Positions 1-8,692 of a DNA stretch of 39,174 bases are shown here, in pieces. Numbering within the stretch: position 1 is the first letter of the stretch; each line of letters begins with the position of its first letter. The translations under genes were made by a program, and so were the position numbers. The stretch covers positions 1 through 39,174 of the forward strand of contig JAJVIN010000059.1 of the NCBI GenBank assembly GCA_022071945.1. The letters run 5' to 3'. The DNA is from Thermoanaerobaculia bacterium. GTDB lineage: Bacteria; Acidobacteriota; Thermoanaerobaculia; UBA5066. The notes under the pieces are model-generated. The model was not told where the DNA came from. It worked only from the letters and a program-made list of their open reading frames with translations, and made no database searches.

Positions 1-44
1 GCCCCATTCGCCTTCCTTCGCCTCTCGATGCCCTCACCCATTGG

Positions 45-389
45 GTGATCCTCCTTCGCTCCGTACCCCGTTCTTCTTCAACACTTTACCGTGTTTTCCC
101 CGTCAGCTCTGCGGTTTCTAGGTTCATCAGCGCTGGAGCCCCGAGGAAGTTCCTGTCGACGTTCCCCGGGGCGAGTCCGGTGAACTACGCCCCGCACATC
201 GCGCAGCGAAAGCTCGTCATCAACGGCCGCTACGACGAAACCTTCCCGCTCGAAACCGATCTGAGGCCCCTCTACGCCCTCATGCCCGAGCCGAAGCGGC
301 TCGAAATCCTCGAGACGGGACATGCCCTTCCCTTGCCGGACCTGGTCCGGGAGCTCAATACCTGGCTCGACGAGAGCCAGAACCGCTGA
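45..389 (+). CDS. C-terminal fragment of an alpha/beta hydrolase (5' end lost)
   Basis: Only the last ~75 residues look like protein of a known family. The stretch from about residue 41 (PVNYAPHI, then LVINGRYDE, then ETGHALP) matches the C-terminal end of dienelactone-hydrolase-like alpha/beta hydrolases. There, the Asp of NGRYD and the His of TGH are the usual acid and base of the catalytic triad. The nucleophile Ser region is absent. The first ~35 residues are Ser/Pro/Arg-rich and unlike the family, and the DNA there is less GC-rich than its surroundings. The frame stays open to base 3, so the GTG at 45 is only a formal start. It is either a rearranged remnant or the product of a junction at the window edge, and is unlikely to be active. 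It ends 6 bases from the convergent transporter gene. Confidence 0.55.
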   Translation: MILLRSVPRSSSTLYRVFPVSSAVSRFISAGAPRKFLSTFPGASPVNYAPHIAQRKLVINGRYDETFPLETDLRPLYALMPEPKRLEILETGHALPLPDLVRELNTWLDESQNR

Positions 390-395
390 GGCGCG

Positions 396-1769
396 CTACG
401 CCTTTTCCTGCTTCTCGAGCCAGCGATTGAAGATCCACATCGCCGCCGCCGAGACCAGGCCGATCGCCATCAGCAAGAGCCAGCCGCGTGTCGCCGCGGC
501 CTGGTCCAGCCGAAGCAGCCCGTTCGGGAGCTTCGTTGCGTCCTTGCACATCACCGCGTTGAAGATCCAGGCTCCCGCCGGACCGCCCACGAGCGAACCG
601 ATCGCCAGGGGGAGATTCGCGTAGCCCAGGAAAAGACCCTCCTGGCCCTTCGGCGCCAGGGCGCCGATGTACTCGTACATGCGGGGCGAGGTGAAGAGCT
701 CGCCGAACGCGATCAGGGCGACCGTGAGAACGATCAAGATCGAACCGATCGGCAGCCAGTCCGCAACGAGCGCGGTCACGCCGCCCTCCCGGTAGATCGG
801 CCAGAGGTTGATCGCCATCGACAGGCCGATCACGAGGGTGCCCACCACGATTGACCGGATCGCCCGCATCTTCCCGAAGAGCCTCGTGATCACGAGCTGG
901 AAGCAGACGATGACGAGCGGGTTGGCCATCGTGTAGATGTCGACGGCCGGGTTCGTCTCGACGACCTTCTTCAGGTAGAGCGGGAGCACGTTGTAGACCT
1001 GGTTGTAGAGGAAGTAGAAGCCGCTCGTGACGAGAAGGAACATCACGAAGCGTCCGCTCTTCAACACGAGAACCATTTCGAGCAGGATCTGCTTGACGGG
1101 CTTTTTCGGCTTGAGTTGGGCCGCCCCCTCGACGGTCTCGGGGTCGCGGTAGACGAAGAGCACCGTCAGGAGAGCCAAGATCGCGCAGCCCGTCGCCACC
1201 GCGAAGATGAAGTCGAGGCTCGAGCGGGTTCTCACGTAGTAGGCGATGCCGCGCCCGAACAGCGACCCGATGTTGACGACCATGTAGAAGATCGCGAATG
1301 CGAGCGTCGCCCGCGCCCCCGCGACCTTCTGGGCCGTGCCCAGGATGACGGGCTTGACAAAGGACCCGCCCACGCCGACGAGGAGGATGCCCGCGAGAAC
1401 GGGAACGAGCACCGAGAGGCCGGCCGTCACCTCGCTCGCGATGACGGGGGAGAGCTTCGCCCCGAGGAACCAGATCGGCGAGCCCAGGAGGACATAGCCC
1501 GTTGCCAGCAGGATGAAGGCAATGATCAGGGCCTTCCTGTAGCCGATCTGGTCGGCGATCGTTCCCGACAGGATCGGCAGGAAGTAGACGATCGTCCAGA
1601 GGAACCCATTGAGGGTGGAAGGCCAGTAGTCCCCGAATCCGAGCTGGCCGAGGTAGATGACCACGAAGCTGGCCATCGAGTAGTAGGCGCCGCGCTCGAA
1701 GAGCTCGGTGAGGTTCGCCGTCCAGAAGACGGTCGGGAACTTCTCGGTTTTTTGTTCGGGTGTTGTCAT
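396..1769 (-). CDS. POT/PTR-family proton-coupled peptide transporter (MFS)
   Basis: A 457-residue, very hydrophobic protein with about 12 membrane segments, placed in the inner membrane. TM1 carries ELFER followed by AYY, matching the ExxER motif of proton-dependent oligopeptide transporters. Next comes the loop GTIADQIGYRK, corresponding to the POT/MFS loop 2-3 motif. FYMVVNIGSLFG near residue 145 fits the second PTR2 signature (FYxxxNxGSL). The family imports di- and tripeptides with protons; the actual substrate here is not visible. The ATG at 1769 is chosen because the longer frame upstream encodes a Pro/Arg-rich tail that overlaps the divergent control region. The gene is divergent from the thioredoxin-like gene at 1949 and has no co-transcribed partner in view. 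Confidence 0.85.
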   Translation of the reverse strand: MTTPEQKTEKFPTVFWTANLTELFERGAYYSMASFVVIYLGQLGFGDYWPSTLNGFLWTIVYFLPILSGTIADQIGYRKALIIAFILLATGYVLLGSPIWFLGAKLSPVIASEVTAGLSVLVPVLAGILLVGVGGSFVKPVILGTAQKVAGARATLAFAIFYMVVNIGSLFGRGIAYYVRTRSSLDFIFAVATGCAILALLTVLFVYRDPETVEGAAQLKPKKPVKQILLEMVLVLKSGRFVMFLLVTSGFYFLYNQVYNVLPLYLKKVVETNPAVDIYTMANPLVIVCFQLVITRLFGKMRAIRSIVVGTLVIGLSMAINLWPIYREGGVTALVADWLPIGSILIVLTVALIAFGELFTSPRMYEYIGALAPKGQEGLFLGYANLPLAIGSLVGGPAGAWIFNAVMCKDATKLPNGLLRLDQAAATRGWLLLMAIGLVSAAAMWIFNRWLEKQEKA

Positions 1770-1785
1770 CTCGACCCCTATCGCG

Positions 1786-1799
1786 GCCCCTCGAGGGGC
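1786..1799. promoter_or_regulatory. 14-bp perfect palindrome in a divergent intergenic region
   Basis: GCCCCTCGAGGGGC is a perfect 14-bp palindrome located 17 bases upstream of the transporter ATG, inside the 179-bp region shared with the divergent thioredoxin-like gene. It could be an operator or simply a GC-rich structure in the transporter leader. No convincing -35/-10 pair is visible around it. Confidence 0.3.
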
Positions 1800-1948
1800 A
1801 ATCGAGGATTCTAAGGGGGATGTTGAAACCCAGAGAACTCGAGCGAGGGCAGTGGGGCATTCAGGAAGCCTCGGAGCCCGAGGGAATGGCACGCTGGCTG
1901 CTCTTTCGTGTACTCGACCGCCGAATCGGCCGTCCCTGGAGGGTCAAG

Positions 1949-2899
1949 ATGAACATCGCCGTGCCGTCGCGCACCGCCTCGCCGCCCGTGTCGCGACTTC
2001 TTCTCGCCATCGTGCTCGCGGCTTTCCTGGCTCCGTCGAATGCCCGCGCGGGTGATCTCGTCCGGGTCGTTCGCGCCAAGCTTTCCGCGGGCGATCTGCT
2101 GAGCGGCGAGGCTGCGGTGGAGGAGTACAAGAAGAAGACGGGCGTCGATCCCGAGTACCTCGACGCCGTCGGCTGGCTCGCCCGGGGAGCAGAGATGCTG
2201 GGCCGCTCCGAAAAGGCCGCTCGCTACGCCACCGAGCTCCGCCAGGCAATCCCCGAAGAAAAACCGGACCTTCTCATCCCGTACGGTGCGGCGATCGAAG
2301 TGGAGGCGAGGTTGAAGCGCGCCGCCGACGGCCGCGGAGCCGCCCTGAGACTCCTGGAGGGTGAACTCCTGAAAGCCAGGGATACGGCCCTGCGATCGCG
2401 CATTCAGAAGAACATCAACCTCATCTCCCTGGAAGGCGAAATGGCTCCCCAGCTCGGCAACGGGGACGATCCCGGGAGTCCGGCGCCGAACCTGACCTCG
2501 CTGCGCGGCCAGCCCGTCCTTCTCTTCTTCTGGGCCCAGTGGTGCGGCGACTGCAAGGCCGAGGCAGCTCCGCTTGCGCGGATCCTGAGGAAATACGAGG
2601 CGGGCGGTCTGACCCTGATCGCCCCGACGCGCCTTTACGGATCCGGCGCCGATGGCAAGCCGGCGACTCCGCGAGAAGAGAAGGACCAGATGCGGAAGGT
2701 CTGGCAAGAGTCCTACCCGGGCCTCGAGAAAGTCTCGACTCCCGTCGACACCGAGACGATGGTGCGCTACGGGGCTTCCGCGACTCCCACCCTCGTCCTC
2801 ATCGATCGAAAAGGGAGGGTTCGCCTGTACACCCCGACCCGGATGAGCGAATCGGAGCTGTCGCGCCGGATAGACGAGGTCATGGCCGAGAAGCCTTGA
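1949..2899 (+). CDS. Secreted TlpA-like thioredoxin-fold protein
   Basis: 316 residues. The ATG at 1949 has GGAGGG five bases upstream and opens a clear signal peptide (basic start, hydrophobic SRLLLAIVLAAFLA, cleavage near NARA-GD at about residue 34), so the product acts outside the cytoplasm. Residues ~40-165 are helical and repeat-like, without a recognised domain. Residues ~170-316 form a TlpA/ResA-like thioredoxin fold: a strand ending FFWAQ, then the redox motif WCGDC (Cys199 and Cys202), and a cis-Pro loop SATPTLVLID. The CGDC motif suggests a thiol reductase or a disulfide relay role, perhaps in cytochrome or envelope-protein maturation; the partner is unknown. The gene is followed 29 bases later by sbcD and may be transcribed with it, though the functions are unrelated. 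Confidence 0.8.
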   Translation: MNIAVPSRTASPPVSRLLLAIVLAAFLAPSNARAGDLVRVVRAKLSAGDLLSGEAAVEEYKKKTGVDPEYLDAVGWLARGAEMLGRSEKAARYATELRQAIPEEKPDLLIPYGAAIEVEARLKRAADGRGAALRLLEGELLKARDTALRSRIQKNINLISLEGEMAPQLGNGDDPGSPAPNLTSLRGQPVLLFFWAQWCGDCKAEAAPLARILRKYEAGGLTLIAPTRLYGSGADGKPATPREEKDQMRKVWQESYPGLEKVSTPVDTETMVRYGASATPTLVLIDRKGRVRLYTPTRMSESELSRRIDEVMAEKP

Positions 2900-2928
2900 C
2901 GGGGTCTCTATGATCGGGCAGGGGACTC

Positions 2929-4143
2929 GTGTTGAAGATCCTGCACACCTCGGACTGGCACCTCGGCGCGAACTTCGAGACGTTCTCGAGAGAGGCCGAT
3001 CACCGGGAGTTCTTTCGCTGGTTGAAAGAGACCATCGAGCGGGAGAGCGTCGACGTACTCGTGGTGGCGGGCGACATCTTCGATCAGGCAGCGCCGTCGG
3101 CCGAGGCGCAGCGGCTCTACTACGGCCTTCTCCACGACTTGGCGGACTCTCCCCTCTCGCAGGTCGTCGTCGTCGGAGGCAATCACGACTCCGCGGCCCG
3201 GCTCGAGGCGCCGCGCGAGCTCCTGAGCCACTTCCGGGTCCACGTGGTGGGAGGCGGCATCTCCTCCGATCCCGCTTCCCTTCTCCCGTGCCTCTGCCCC
3301 ATTCCGGGCAAGAGCGGCGGGATCGACGCGATGATCCTCGCGGTGCCCTACGTGCACGAGTGGAGGCTCGGTTACCGCCTCGACGAGGGCGTGGACCCCG
3401 CTGCCGCGGCCCCCATGAACGACTGCTTCCGGAGGCTGTACTTCGAGCTCGCAAACCTCGGAGAGGCCAAGGGTGACGGCGCGCCCCTGGTTGCCACGGG
3501 GCATCTGGCCGCAACGGGCGGCGAGAAGGGAGATGCGCCCGCCGAGATTCACCGCGTCGGGACACTCGGCGGGCTCTCGCCCGACATCTTCGACCCTCGC
3601 CTCTTCTACGTGGCCCTCGGCCACATCCACCGCCGCTACCGTGTCGGCCGTACTCGAGCCTTCTACAGCGGGTCGCCCATCGCCCTCACCGTGAAGGAGG
3701 GGCTCTCTCCCCGCTCCGTCAACCTCGTCACCCTGGGTGGTGAGGAGCCCGTGGTTTTACGGCGCGAGATCTCGGGCACGCGCCGCGTGCTCGAGATACG
3801 CGGAAACCTCGATGACGTTCGCGACCAGATCGCGTCCCTGGAATGGAACTCGAAACTGCCGCCCCTCGTCACCGTCTTCGTCGAGACGGCCGCCCACGCG
3901 GGGCTCACTCAGGAGATCCTCGATTTCGCCTCCGCTCTCCCGCGGCCCGTGACCGTCGCCTCGGTTGCGAGGTTCACCCCCGGTTCCGCCGTGGAGGAGG
4001 GCGCATCGGACCGAACACGCCCCTGCCTGGCCGACCTGACACCCACGGACGTCTTCCGTCTTCTGTGCGAGAGCCGGCAAGAGGATGCGAGCGAGCTCTT
4101 GCCCGCATTCGAATCGCTCCTGGAAGAGGAGGGCCAGCCGTGA
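2929..4143 (+). CDS. sbcD: Exonuclease SbcCD, nuclease subunit SbcD
   Basis: 404 residues, the usual SbcD/Mre11 size. The calcineurin-like phosphoesterase motifs occur in order: HTSDWHLG near residue 6, GDIFDQ near 47, GGNHDS near 84, TGHLA near 191 and ALGHIHRR near 230. These bind two Mn ions. A capping region follows (~280-404). SbcD is the ATP-gated 3'-5' double-strand exonuclease and hairpin endonuclease partner of SbcC, acting on DNA ends and palindromes in the cytoplasm. The start is GTG at 2929; a TTG follows at once, and the family motif begins five codons in, so a longer start is not needed. It overlaps sbcC by four bases (GTGA at 4140-4143), which implies translational coupling and balanced subunit production. 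Confidence 0.96.
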   Translation: MLKILHTSDWHLGANFETFSREADHREFFRWLKETIERESVDVLVVAGDIFDQAAPSAEAQRLYYGLLHDLADSPLSQVVVVGGNHDSAARLEAPRELLSHFRVHVVGGGISSDPASLLPCLCPIPGKSGGIDAMILAVPYVHEWRLGYRLDEGVDPAAAAPMNDCFRRLYFELANLGEAKGDGAPLVATGHLAATGGEKGDAPAEIHRVGTLGGLSPDIFDPRLFYVALGHIHRRYRVGRTRAFYSGSPIALTVKEGLSPRSVNLVTLGGEEPVVLRREISGTRRVLEIRGNLDDVRDQIASLEWNSKLPPLVTVFVETAAHAGLTQEILDFASALPRPVTVASVARFTPGSAVEEGASDRTRPCLADLTPTDVFRLLCESRQEDASELLPAFESLLEEEGQP

Positions 4144-7100
4144 GACTCAAGAAGCTCGCGATCGAGAATCTCAACGCCCTCTACGATGCGCACACCGTCG
4201 ACTTCGAGAACGACTTCCAGGGGACCTCTCTCTTCCTCGTGATGGGACCGACGGGATCGGGCAAGAGCACCCTGCTCGACGCGATCTCGCTGGCCCTTTT
4301 CGGCGTGACGCCTCGCCTGGGCCGCACGGGAGGAGCCTCGGACGAGACGATCTTCAACGTCGTCTCCCGGGGCACGGCGAAGGCGCTCGCGGAGCTGGTC
4401 TTCACCAAGACGACACAGGCCGGCGAGGTGCGCTACAAGGCTTCCTGGAGCTGCCGGAGAGCACGCGGCAAGGTCACCGGCGAGTTTCAGAAGCCAAAAC
4501 GAAGCCTTGCCATCTGGCGTGGAGAGACTTCTTCGTGGGAGACGGTCGTCGACAGCGATGTCCAGAAGGTGTTCCAGCCTGCTTTCGACGAGGCTCTCGA
4601 GGGGATGGGACCGGCCGACTTCCAGCGCTCCATGCTCTTGGCCCAGGGTGAGTTCGCCGCCTTCCTCGAGGCTTCCGACATCGAGCGGGCCGACATCCTC
4701 GAACGGCTGACCCGCACCCATCACTACCGCGAGATCGGCAGCCGTGCCAGCGCGAGACGGCAGAGGGCCAGGGAAGAGTTCGAGCGTGTGGACGCCGAGC
4801 TGTCGCAGATCCCTTCATTCTCGCCCGCCGATCTCTTGGAGCTCCAATCGAACCTCGCGCGGACGGAGGAAGACGCACGCCAGCTCCAGCGCCGTCAGGA
4901 CGAGCTGCGCCGCCATCTCCGCTGGCTCGAGGACCTCGAAGCCCTCGGCACGGCCCGTGCCGGGGCCGTGGGCCGGCTGGAGAGGGCGCGGCAGGCGCGG
5001 GAACAGGCACAGCCGGAACTCGCGAGGCTCTCCCTTCATGAGGAGAGCGCCGCGGCCTTCTCGGAGCTCGACGGGAGCGACCAGCTCGGCGGCATGCTGG
5101 AACTGCTGACGCGCGAGATTGAGGATCTCGATCGCCAGGTCGAAGCGGCCGTGAGGGAGACCCAGGCTCTGGCACGGGTTCGAGTCGAGAAAGAGGCGCT
5201 TCTCCAGAAGGCGATCGACGAGCGAGACGCTTCCGAACCCCAGATCATGGAGGCGCGGGTCAGACGACAGGAACGAGACACGGCCACGCGGAGCCTGGAT
5301 GCGCTTCGCGGCCGGCTGAGGCAGGCCGAGGCCGAGGCCCTGCGCCTGGAGGGCGTCGCCAGACCGGCGGCGGAGACGGCTCACAGAGCGCTTCTGGACT
5401 GGGAAGCGGCGGTTGGGGACCTCACTGCCTTGGAGGGCGACGCGGGGTTGCCGGATTCGATTGCGGTTCTCGGGCAACGCCTTCTCTCGCTCGAGGCGGT
5501 TCTCGTCGAGCTCGAAAACGAGACGGCGGCCCTGGCTCGTCTCGAGAGGACGGTGGAGGAGACGGAATCGGCGCGCGTCGACGCAGAGCGGCTGCTTCAG
5601 GAACACGCCCGGAAGGCCCACGAGATCCAGGCGGAACTCTCGCGCGCCTCGGATGCCCTGCAAGCACTTTGCGGCGAGGCAACGAGCGTCGAGGGGGCAC
5701 GATCCGCCTGGACGGAGAGCCGGATGCGGCTCGCCTCCGCGGGGCCGCGCCTGGAGGCCCTGGCGGCCTCCCGGCGGAACCTGGAGCGAGAGCTCGCGCT
5801 CCTGGCGGCGAGACGTCTCGAGCTCGTGGAAGTCGAGTCCCTCGTCGAGGCCGGGCAGCAGCATCTCGGGGGCGTCGTCCTGACGCTCACGGCTTCGCGA
5901 GAGCGCGCCAGAAGGCTCGAGGGCGACCTGGAGATCTACCGCTGGGCCCGGAACCTTGCCGAGGAACGAGACCGGCTTCGGGACTCGGAACCCTGCCCCC
6001 TCTGTGGCTCGACCGGGCACCCCGCGGTCGATGACCCCGGACAGTCCAGGAAAGACCAGGAAGTGCGGGAGCGCTGCGAGGCGATCGCTGCAGAACTCGA
6101 CGCCGAGAAGGCGAGCTTGTCGGCCCTGGAAGAAGACCGCCAGGAAACCGAGAGACGCCTTCACGGGAATCGGGAACGGGCCCTCGACATGCGGAAGGGG
6201 ATCGCGTCCCGGGAGTCTTCCGTCTCCCGGGACGAAGAAGAGATGGCTCGGTTGTCGGAGATCGCCGGCCTTCCGCCCGGTCTTGACGTTCTCGACTTCG
6301 AGCGATTGCGCGAGGAAGCACGGAAGGAAGAAGAGGCGCTGGAGGAATCGCTCCGTCTTCTCTCGGCAGCCGAGGCGGCGGAGCGAGCGGCGTCGGATGC
6401 CTGGCGACAGCACCAGGATCAGGCAGCGCGGTTGCGAGAAGAAGCCGTGAGGCAGCAGGAGACCGTGAGGGTTCTGACCCTTCAGAGGGCAGAGGCCAGG
6501 GAGAAGCTCGCCCGTCGGAAGGACGGCGCGCGCCAGGGGCGAGAGCTCCTCGCCGCGGCGCTTTTGGCCTCGGGTCTGCTCCTCCCGGGGGACCGAATTG
6601 AAGAGCTCAGGGCGGCCGTGGCGGCCGGCAACGAGCGAGCGGAGAGGTTTCGTGCCGCCTCGGAAAGACGGCAGAAGGCGGAGGGGCGGCGCGACCGCAC
6701 TGCCTCGGAAGCGGAACGGGCCGCCCTTCTTGCACGCTCGGCTCGCGAGAGCCACGCCCAGCTGTTCCTTCAGCTCGAGGAGGCCGAGAAAGAGTGGCGG
6801 ATCCTCGACGCCGCGGCACGGGCCGTGCTGTCGGGGCAGGACCCCGACACCCTCTGGGAGCGTCTCAAGGGCGCCGTGGAGGAGGCCCGGCGATCCCTCG
6901 ACGGCGTTTCCAGAAGAGAGGCCGCCCTCCTGCGGGATCTCGCTTCGCTGATGGGTTCCCGTTCCGAAAAGGCCGCGCGGCTCGAAGCTCTCACGGCGGA
7001 AAGGCAGGAGGTCCTCGGACGTCTGCAGGAGGCGCTGATGCTGCTGGAGCTCGACTCGAAAGAGGCGCTTGCGGCGCGGCGGTTGACGCCCGCGGACGTG

Positions 7101-7907
7101 GCGATCCTCACGGACCGGCGAGCGGGCATCGCCGCGGAAGAGTCGGCCGCCGAGACGCTTTCCCAGGTCTCGGAAGAGAACCTCTCCCGGCACGTGAGAA
7201 GCCGTCCCCTCGAGCTGGCGGAAGGGGTGGGAGCCGGCGAGGTGCGCGCGGGGCTCGAGGAGACGGACGGGCGCCTCGGCGAGGCCCTTCGGGCCGCCGG
7301 ACAGCTGAGGGAGCGGGTGAACCAGAATCTCGAAAACGCCTCCCTGCGTTCCAAAAAGCAGGCAGAGAAGGAAGCCGCCCGCAAGGCACTCGACCTCTGG
7401 AGCCGTGTGAACAAGCTCATCGGAGAGAACGACGGGAGGGCGTTCCAGAGATTCGCCCAGATCCTGAATCTGAGAGATCTCCTGCAGAGGGCGAACGCGC
7501 GCCTCGTGAAGCTCCGGCCGCGGTACCGGTTGGTTCCGGCAACGGGGGCCGCTGGCGTGGAGCGTCTGGCGTTCGCGGTGCGGGATGCGGCACACGGCGG
7601 CGAGGAACGGCCGGTGAACACCCTCTCGGGCGGAGAGACGTTTCTCGTCTCGCTGGCCTTGGCGCTGGCCCTGGCCGACTACCGGACCGTCCAGATGCGG
7701 ATCGAGACGCTCTTGCTCGACGAGGGGTTCGGGACCCTCGATCCGAAAACACTTGACGAAGTCATGGGAACGCTGGAGGGCCTCACCGCTCCGGGCACGC
7801 AGATTGGCGTGATCAGCCACCTGGAGGCTCTCGTGCCCCGCATCCAGCCCAAGATCGTGGTGGAGCCCATTGCGCCGGGCCGCTCGAGGCTGAGAGTCGA
7901 CGTCTGA
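4140..7907 (+). CDS. sbcC: Exonuclease SbcCD, ATPase subunit SbcC (zinc-hook SMC-like)
   Basis: 1255 residues from the GTG at 4140, somewhat longer than E. coli SbcC. The N-terminal ABC half has the Walker A motif GPTGSGKS (residues 36-43). Long Glu/Arg/Ala-rich coiled coils (~190-590 and ~640-1080) flank the zinc hook CPLC at residues 619-622. The C-terminal ABC half has the signature LSGGE and the Walker B motif LLLDEGFGTLD. Two SbcC chains dimerise through a zinc ion held by the hooks and drive SbcD nuclease action on DNA ends and hairpins. The frame is open another 99 codons upstream, but that stretch lies over sbcD and is not family-like, so the GTG that overlaps the sbcD stop is used. 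Confidence 0.96.
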   Translation: MRLKKLAIENLNALYDAHTVDFENDFQGTSLFLVMGPTGSGKSTLLDAISLALFGVTPRLGRTGGASDETIFNVVSRGTAKALAELVFTKTTQAGEVRYKASWSCRRARGKVTGEFQKPKRSLAIWRGETSSWETVVDSDVQKVFQPAFDEALEGMGPADFQRSMLLAQGEFAAFLEASDIERADILERLTRTHHYREIGSRASARRQRAREEFERVDAELSQIPSFSPADLLELQSNLARTEEDARQLQRRQDELRRHLRWLEDLEALGTARAGAVGRLERARQAREQAQPELARLSLHEESAAAFSELDGSDQLGGMLELLTREIEDLDRQVEAAVRETQALARVRVEKEALLQKAIDERDASEPQIMEARVRRQERDTATRSLDALRGRLRQAEAEALRLEGVARPAAETAHRALLDWEAAVGDLTALEGDAGLPDSIAVLGQRLLSLEAVLVELENETAALARLERTVEETESARVDAERLLQEHARKAHEIQAELSRASDALQALCGEATSVEGARSAWTESRMRLASAGPRLEALAASRRNLERELALLAARRLELVEVESLVEAGQQHLGGVVLTLTASRERARRLEGDLEIYRWARNLAEERDRLRDSEPCPLCGSTGHPAVDDPGQSRKDQEVRERCEAIAAELDAEKASLSALEEDRQETERRLHGNRERALDMRKGIASRESSVSRDEEEMARLSEIAGLPPGLDVLDFERLREEARKEEEALEESLRLLSAAEAAERAASDAWRQHQDQAARLREEAVRQQETVRVLTLQRAEAREKLARRKDGARQGRELLAAALLASGLLLPGDRIEELRAAVAAGNERAERFRAASERRQKAEGRRDRTASEAERAALLARSARESHAQLFLQLEEAEKEWRILDAAARAVLSGQDPDTLWERLKGAVEEARRSLDGVSRREAALLRDLASLMGSRSEKAARLEALTAERQEVLGRLQEALMLLELDSKEALAARRLTPADVAILTDRRAGIAAEESAAETLSQVSEENLSRHVRSRPLELAEGVGAGEVRAGLEETDGRLGEALRAAGQLRERVNQNLENASLRSKKQAEKEAARKALDLWSRVNKLIGENDGRAFQRFAQILNLRDLLQRANARLVKLRPRYRLVPATGAAGVERLAFAVRDAAHGGEERPVNTLSGGETFLVSLALALALADYRTVQMRIETLLLDEGFGTLDPKTLDEVMGTLEGLTAPGTQIGVISHLEALVPRIQPKIVVEPIAPGRSRLRVDV

Positions 7908-7926
7908 CCATCGGCGCCCCGCCGCT

Positions 7927-7948
7927 GGCCCGCGGGGGCCGGCGGGCC
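7927..7948 (+). terminator. GC-rich hairpin downstream of sbcC
   Basis: GGCCCGC and GCGGGCC form a perfect 7-bp stem with an 8-base loop, starting 19 bases after the sbcC stop in a convergent intergenic region. There is no T tract, so it is a factor-assisted or weak terminator at best. Confidence 0.4.
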
Positions 7949-7963
7949 GGGCTCATTCGCGCC

Positions 7964-7991
7964 CTGAAGCCCGCCGTCCGCGGGGTTTCAG
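7964..7991 (-). terminator. Hairpin at the 3' end of the methyltransferase gene
   Basis: CTGAAGCCCGC pairs with GCGGGGTTTCAG (one bulge, one wobble) around a 5-base loop. It overlaps the minus-strand stop codon of the methyltransferase at 7988-7990 and lies between two convergent genes. No T run follows. Confidence 0.4.
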
Positions 7992-8692
7992 GGGGTGGCG
8001 GTAGAAGCGCCGGCCCGGGCGAATACGACGTACTGAGCGCCGAGCGGGATCCTCTCGAGCCCCCTCTCGATCGATCGGAGCCTGGCCAGCACTCTTGGGA
8101 ACACGAACAGGAAGCGAGGGGGATGAACCTCCTCGAATCCCGCCGCCTTCAACTCCCGGCACAGGGAGTGCGGCCACACCATCACCGCATCCCTGTCGAA
8201 TGGGATCCGGTACATCACGAGCCTCGCCGCGGGGCTCCAGGGGTTGTTGTCGAAGACCGCACACGCTCCCCCCGGCGTGAGAAGGCGCCGCAGGGTTCTC
8301 AGGAGTTGCCGCCGTTCCCGAGGAGGAACGTGGTGCATCACCCCGTTGAGATAGCAGAGGTCGAAGGGCGGAAGACCGTCGAGCTCCTTCGTCTCGACGA
8401 GCGTGATCGATGGGCTCGGGAGTCTCTTCCTGCCCCAGTCGAGCGCGGCTCTGGACGAATCGGCTCGGACGATCCGCGCGTCTGGGAACATTCCCGAAAG
8501 GACATGGCAGGCCTCTCCTGTCCCGCATCCGAAATCGAGGATCCGCCGGGGCTTGGCATCCGGCCCCAGAAGGCGCGCAACGGTTCGCAGCCGGCCCTCG
8601 ATGAAGAAGGATCTGCCTTCGCCCGAGAGCTGGATTCCCTGCCCGAGCATCCGCTCGTAGTCGGCCGGGCTGTCGAACGTTCCTTCACTCAC
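7988..8692 (-). CDS. Class I SAM-dependent methyltransferase
   Basis: 234 residues. The SAM-binding core is plain: motif I ILDFGCGTGEA near residue 50, an acidic residue at the end of the next strand (VRADSS), then DLCYLNGVMHHV and LLTPGGACAVFDNN, typical of UbiE/type-11 methyltransferases. The substrate cannot be read from the sequence. The start chosen is the GTG at 8692, preceded by an AAGGA-like ribosome site and overlapping the stop of the upstream glycosyltransferase by 8 bases; a longer start would sit deep inside that gene. Translational coupling to a membrane glycosyltransferase suggests action on the same lipid-linked or envelope substrate. This is inference. Confidence 0.85.
   Translation of the reverse strand: MSEGTFDSPADYERMLGQGIQLSGEGRSFFIEGRLRTVARLLGPDAKPRRILDFGCGTGEACHVLSGMFPDARIVRADSSRAALDWGRKRLPSPSITLVETKELDGLPPFDLCYLNGVMHHVPPRERRQLLRTLRRLLTPGGACAVFDNNPWSPAARLVMYRIPFDRDAVMVWPHSLCRELKAAGFEEVHPPRFLFVFPRVLARLRSIERGLERIPLGAQYVVFARAGASTATP

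Noticed and set aside
4815-7820. 1001-codon open frame antisense to sbcC
   Set aside because: Arises from strong GC bias at third positions of the coiled-coil coding sequence; no domains, no ribosome site, and fully covered by sbcC.
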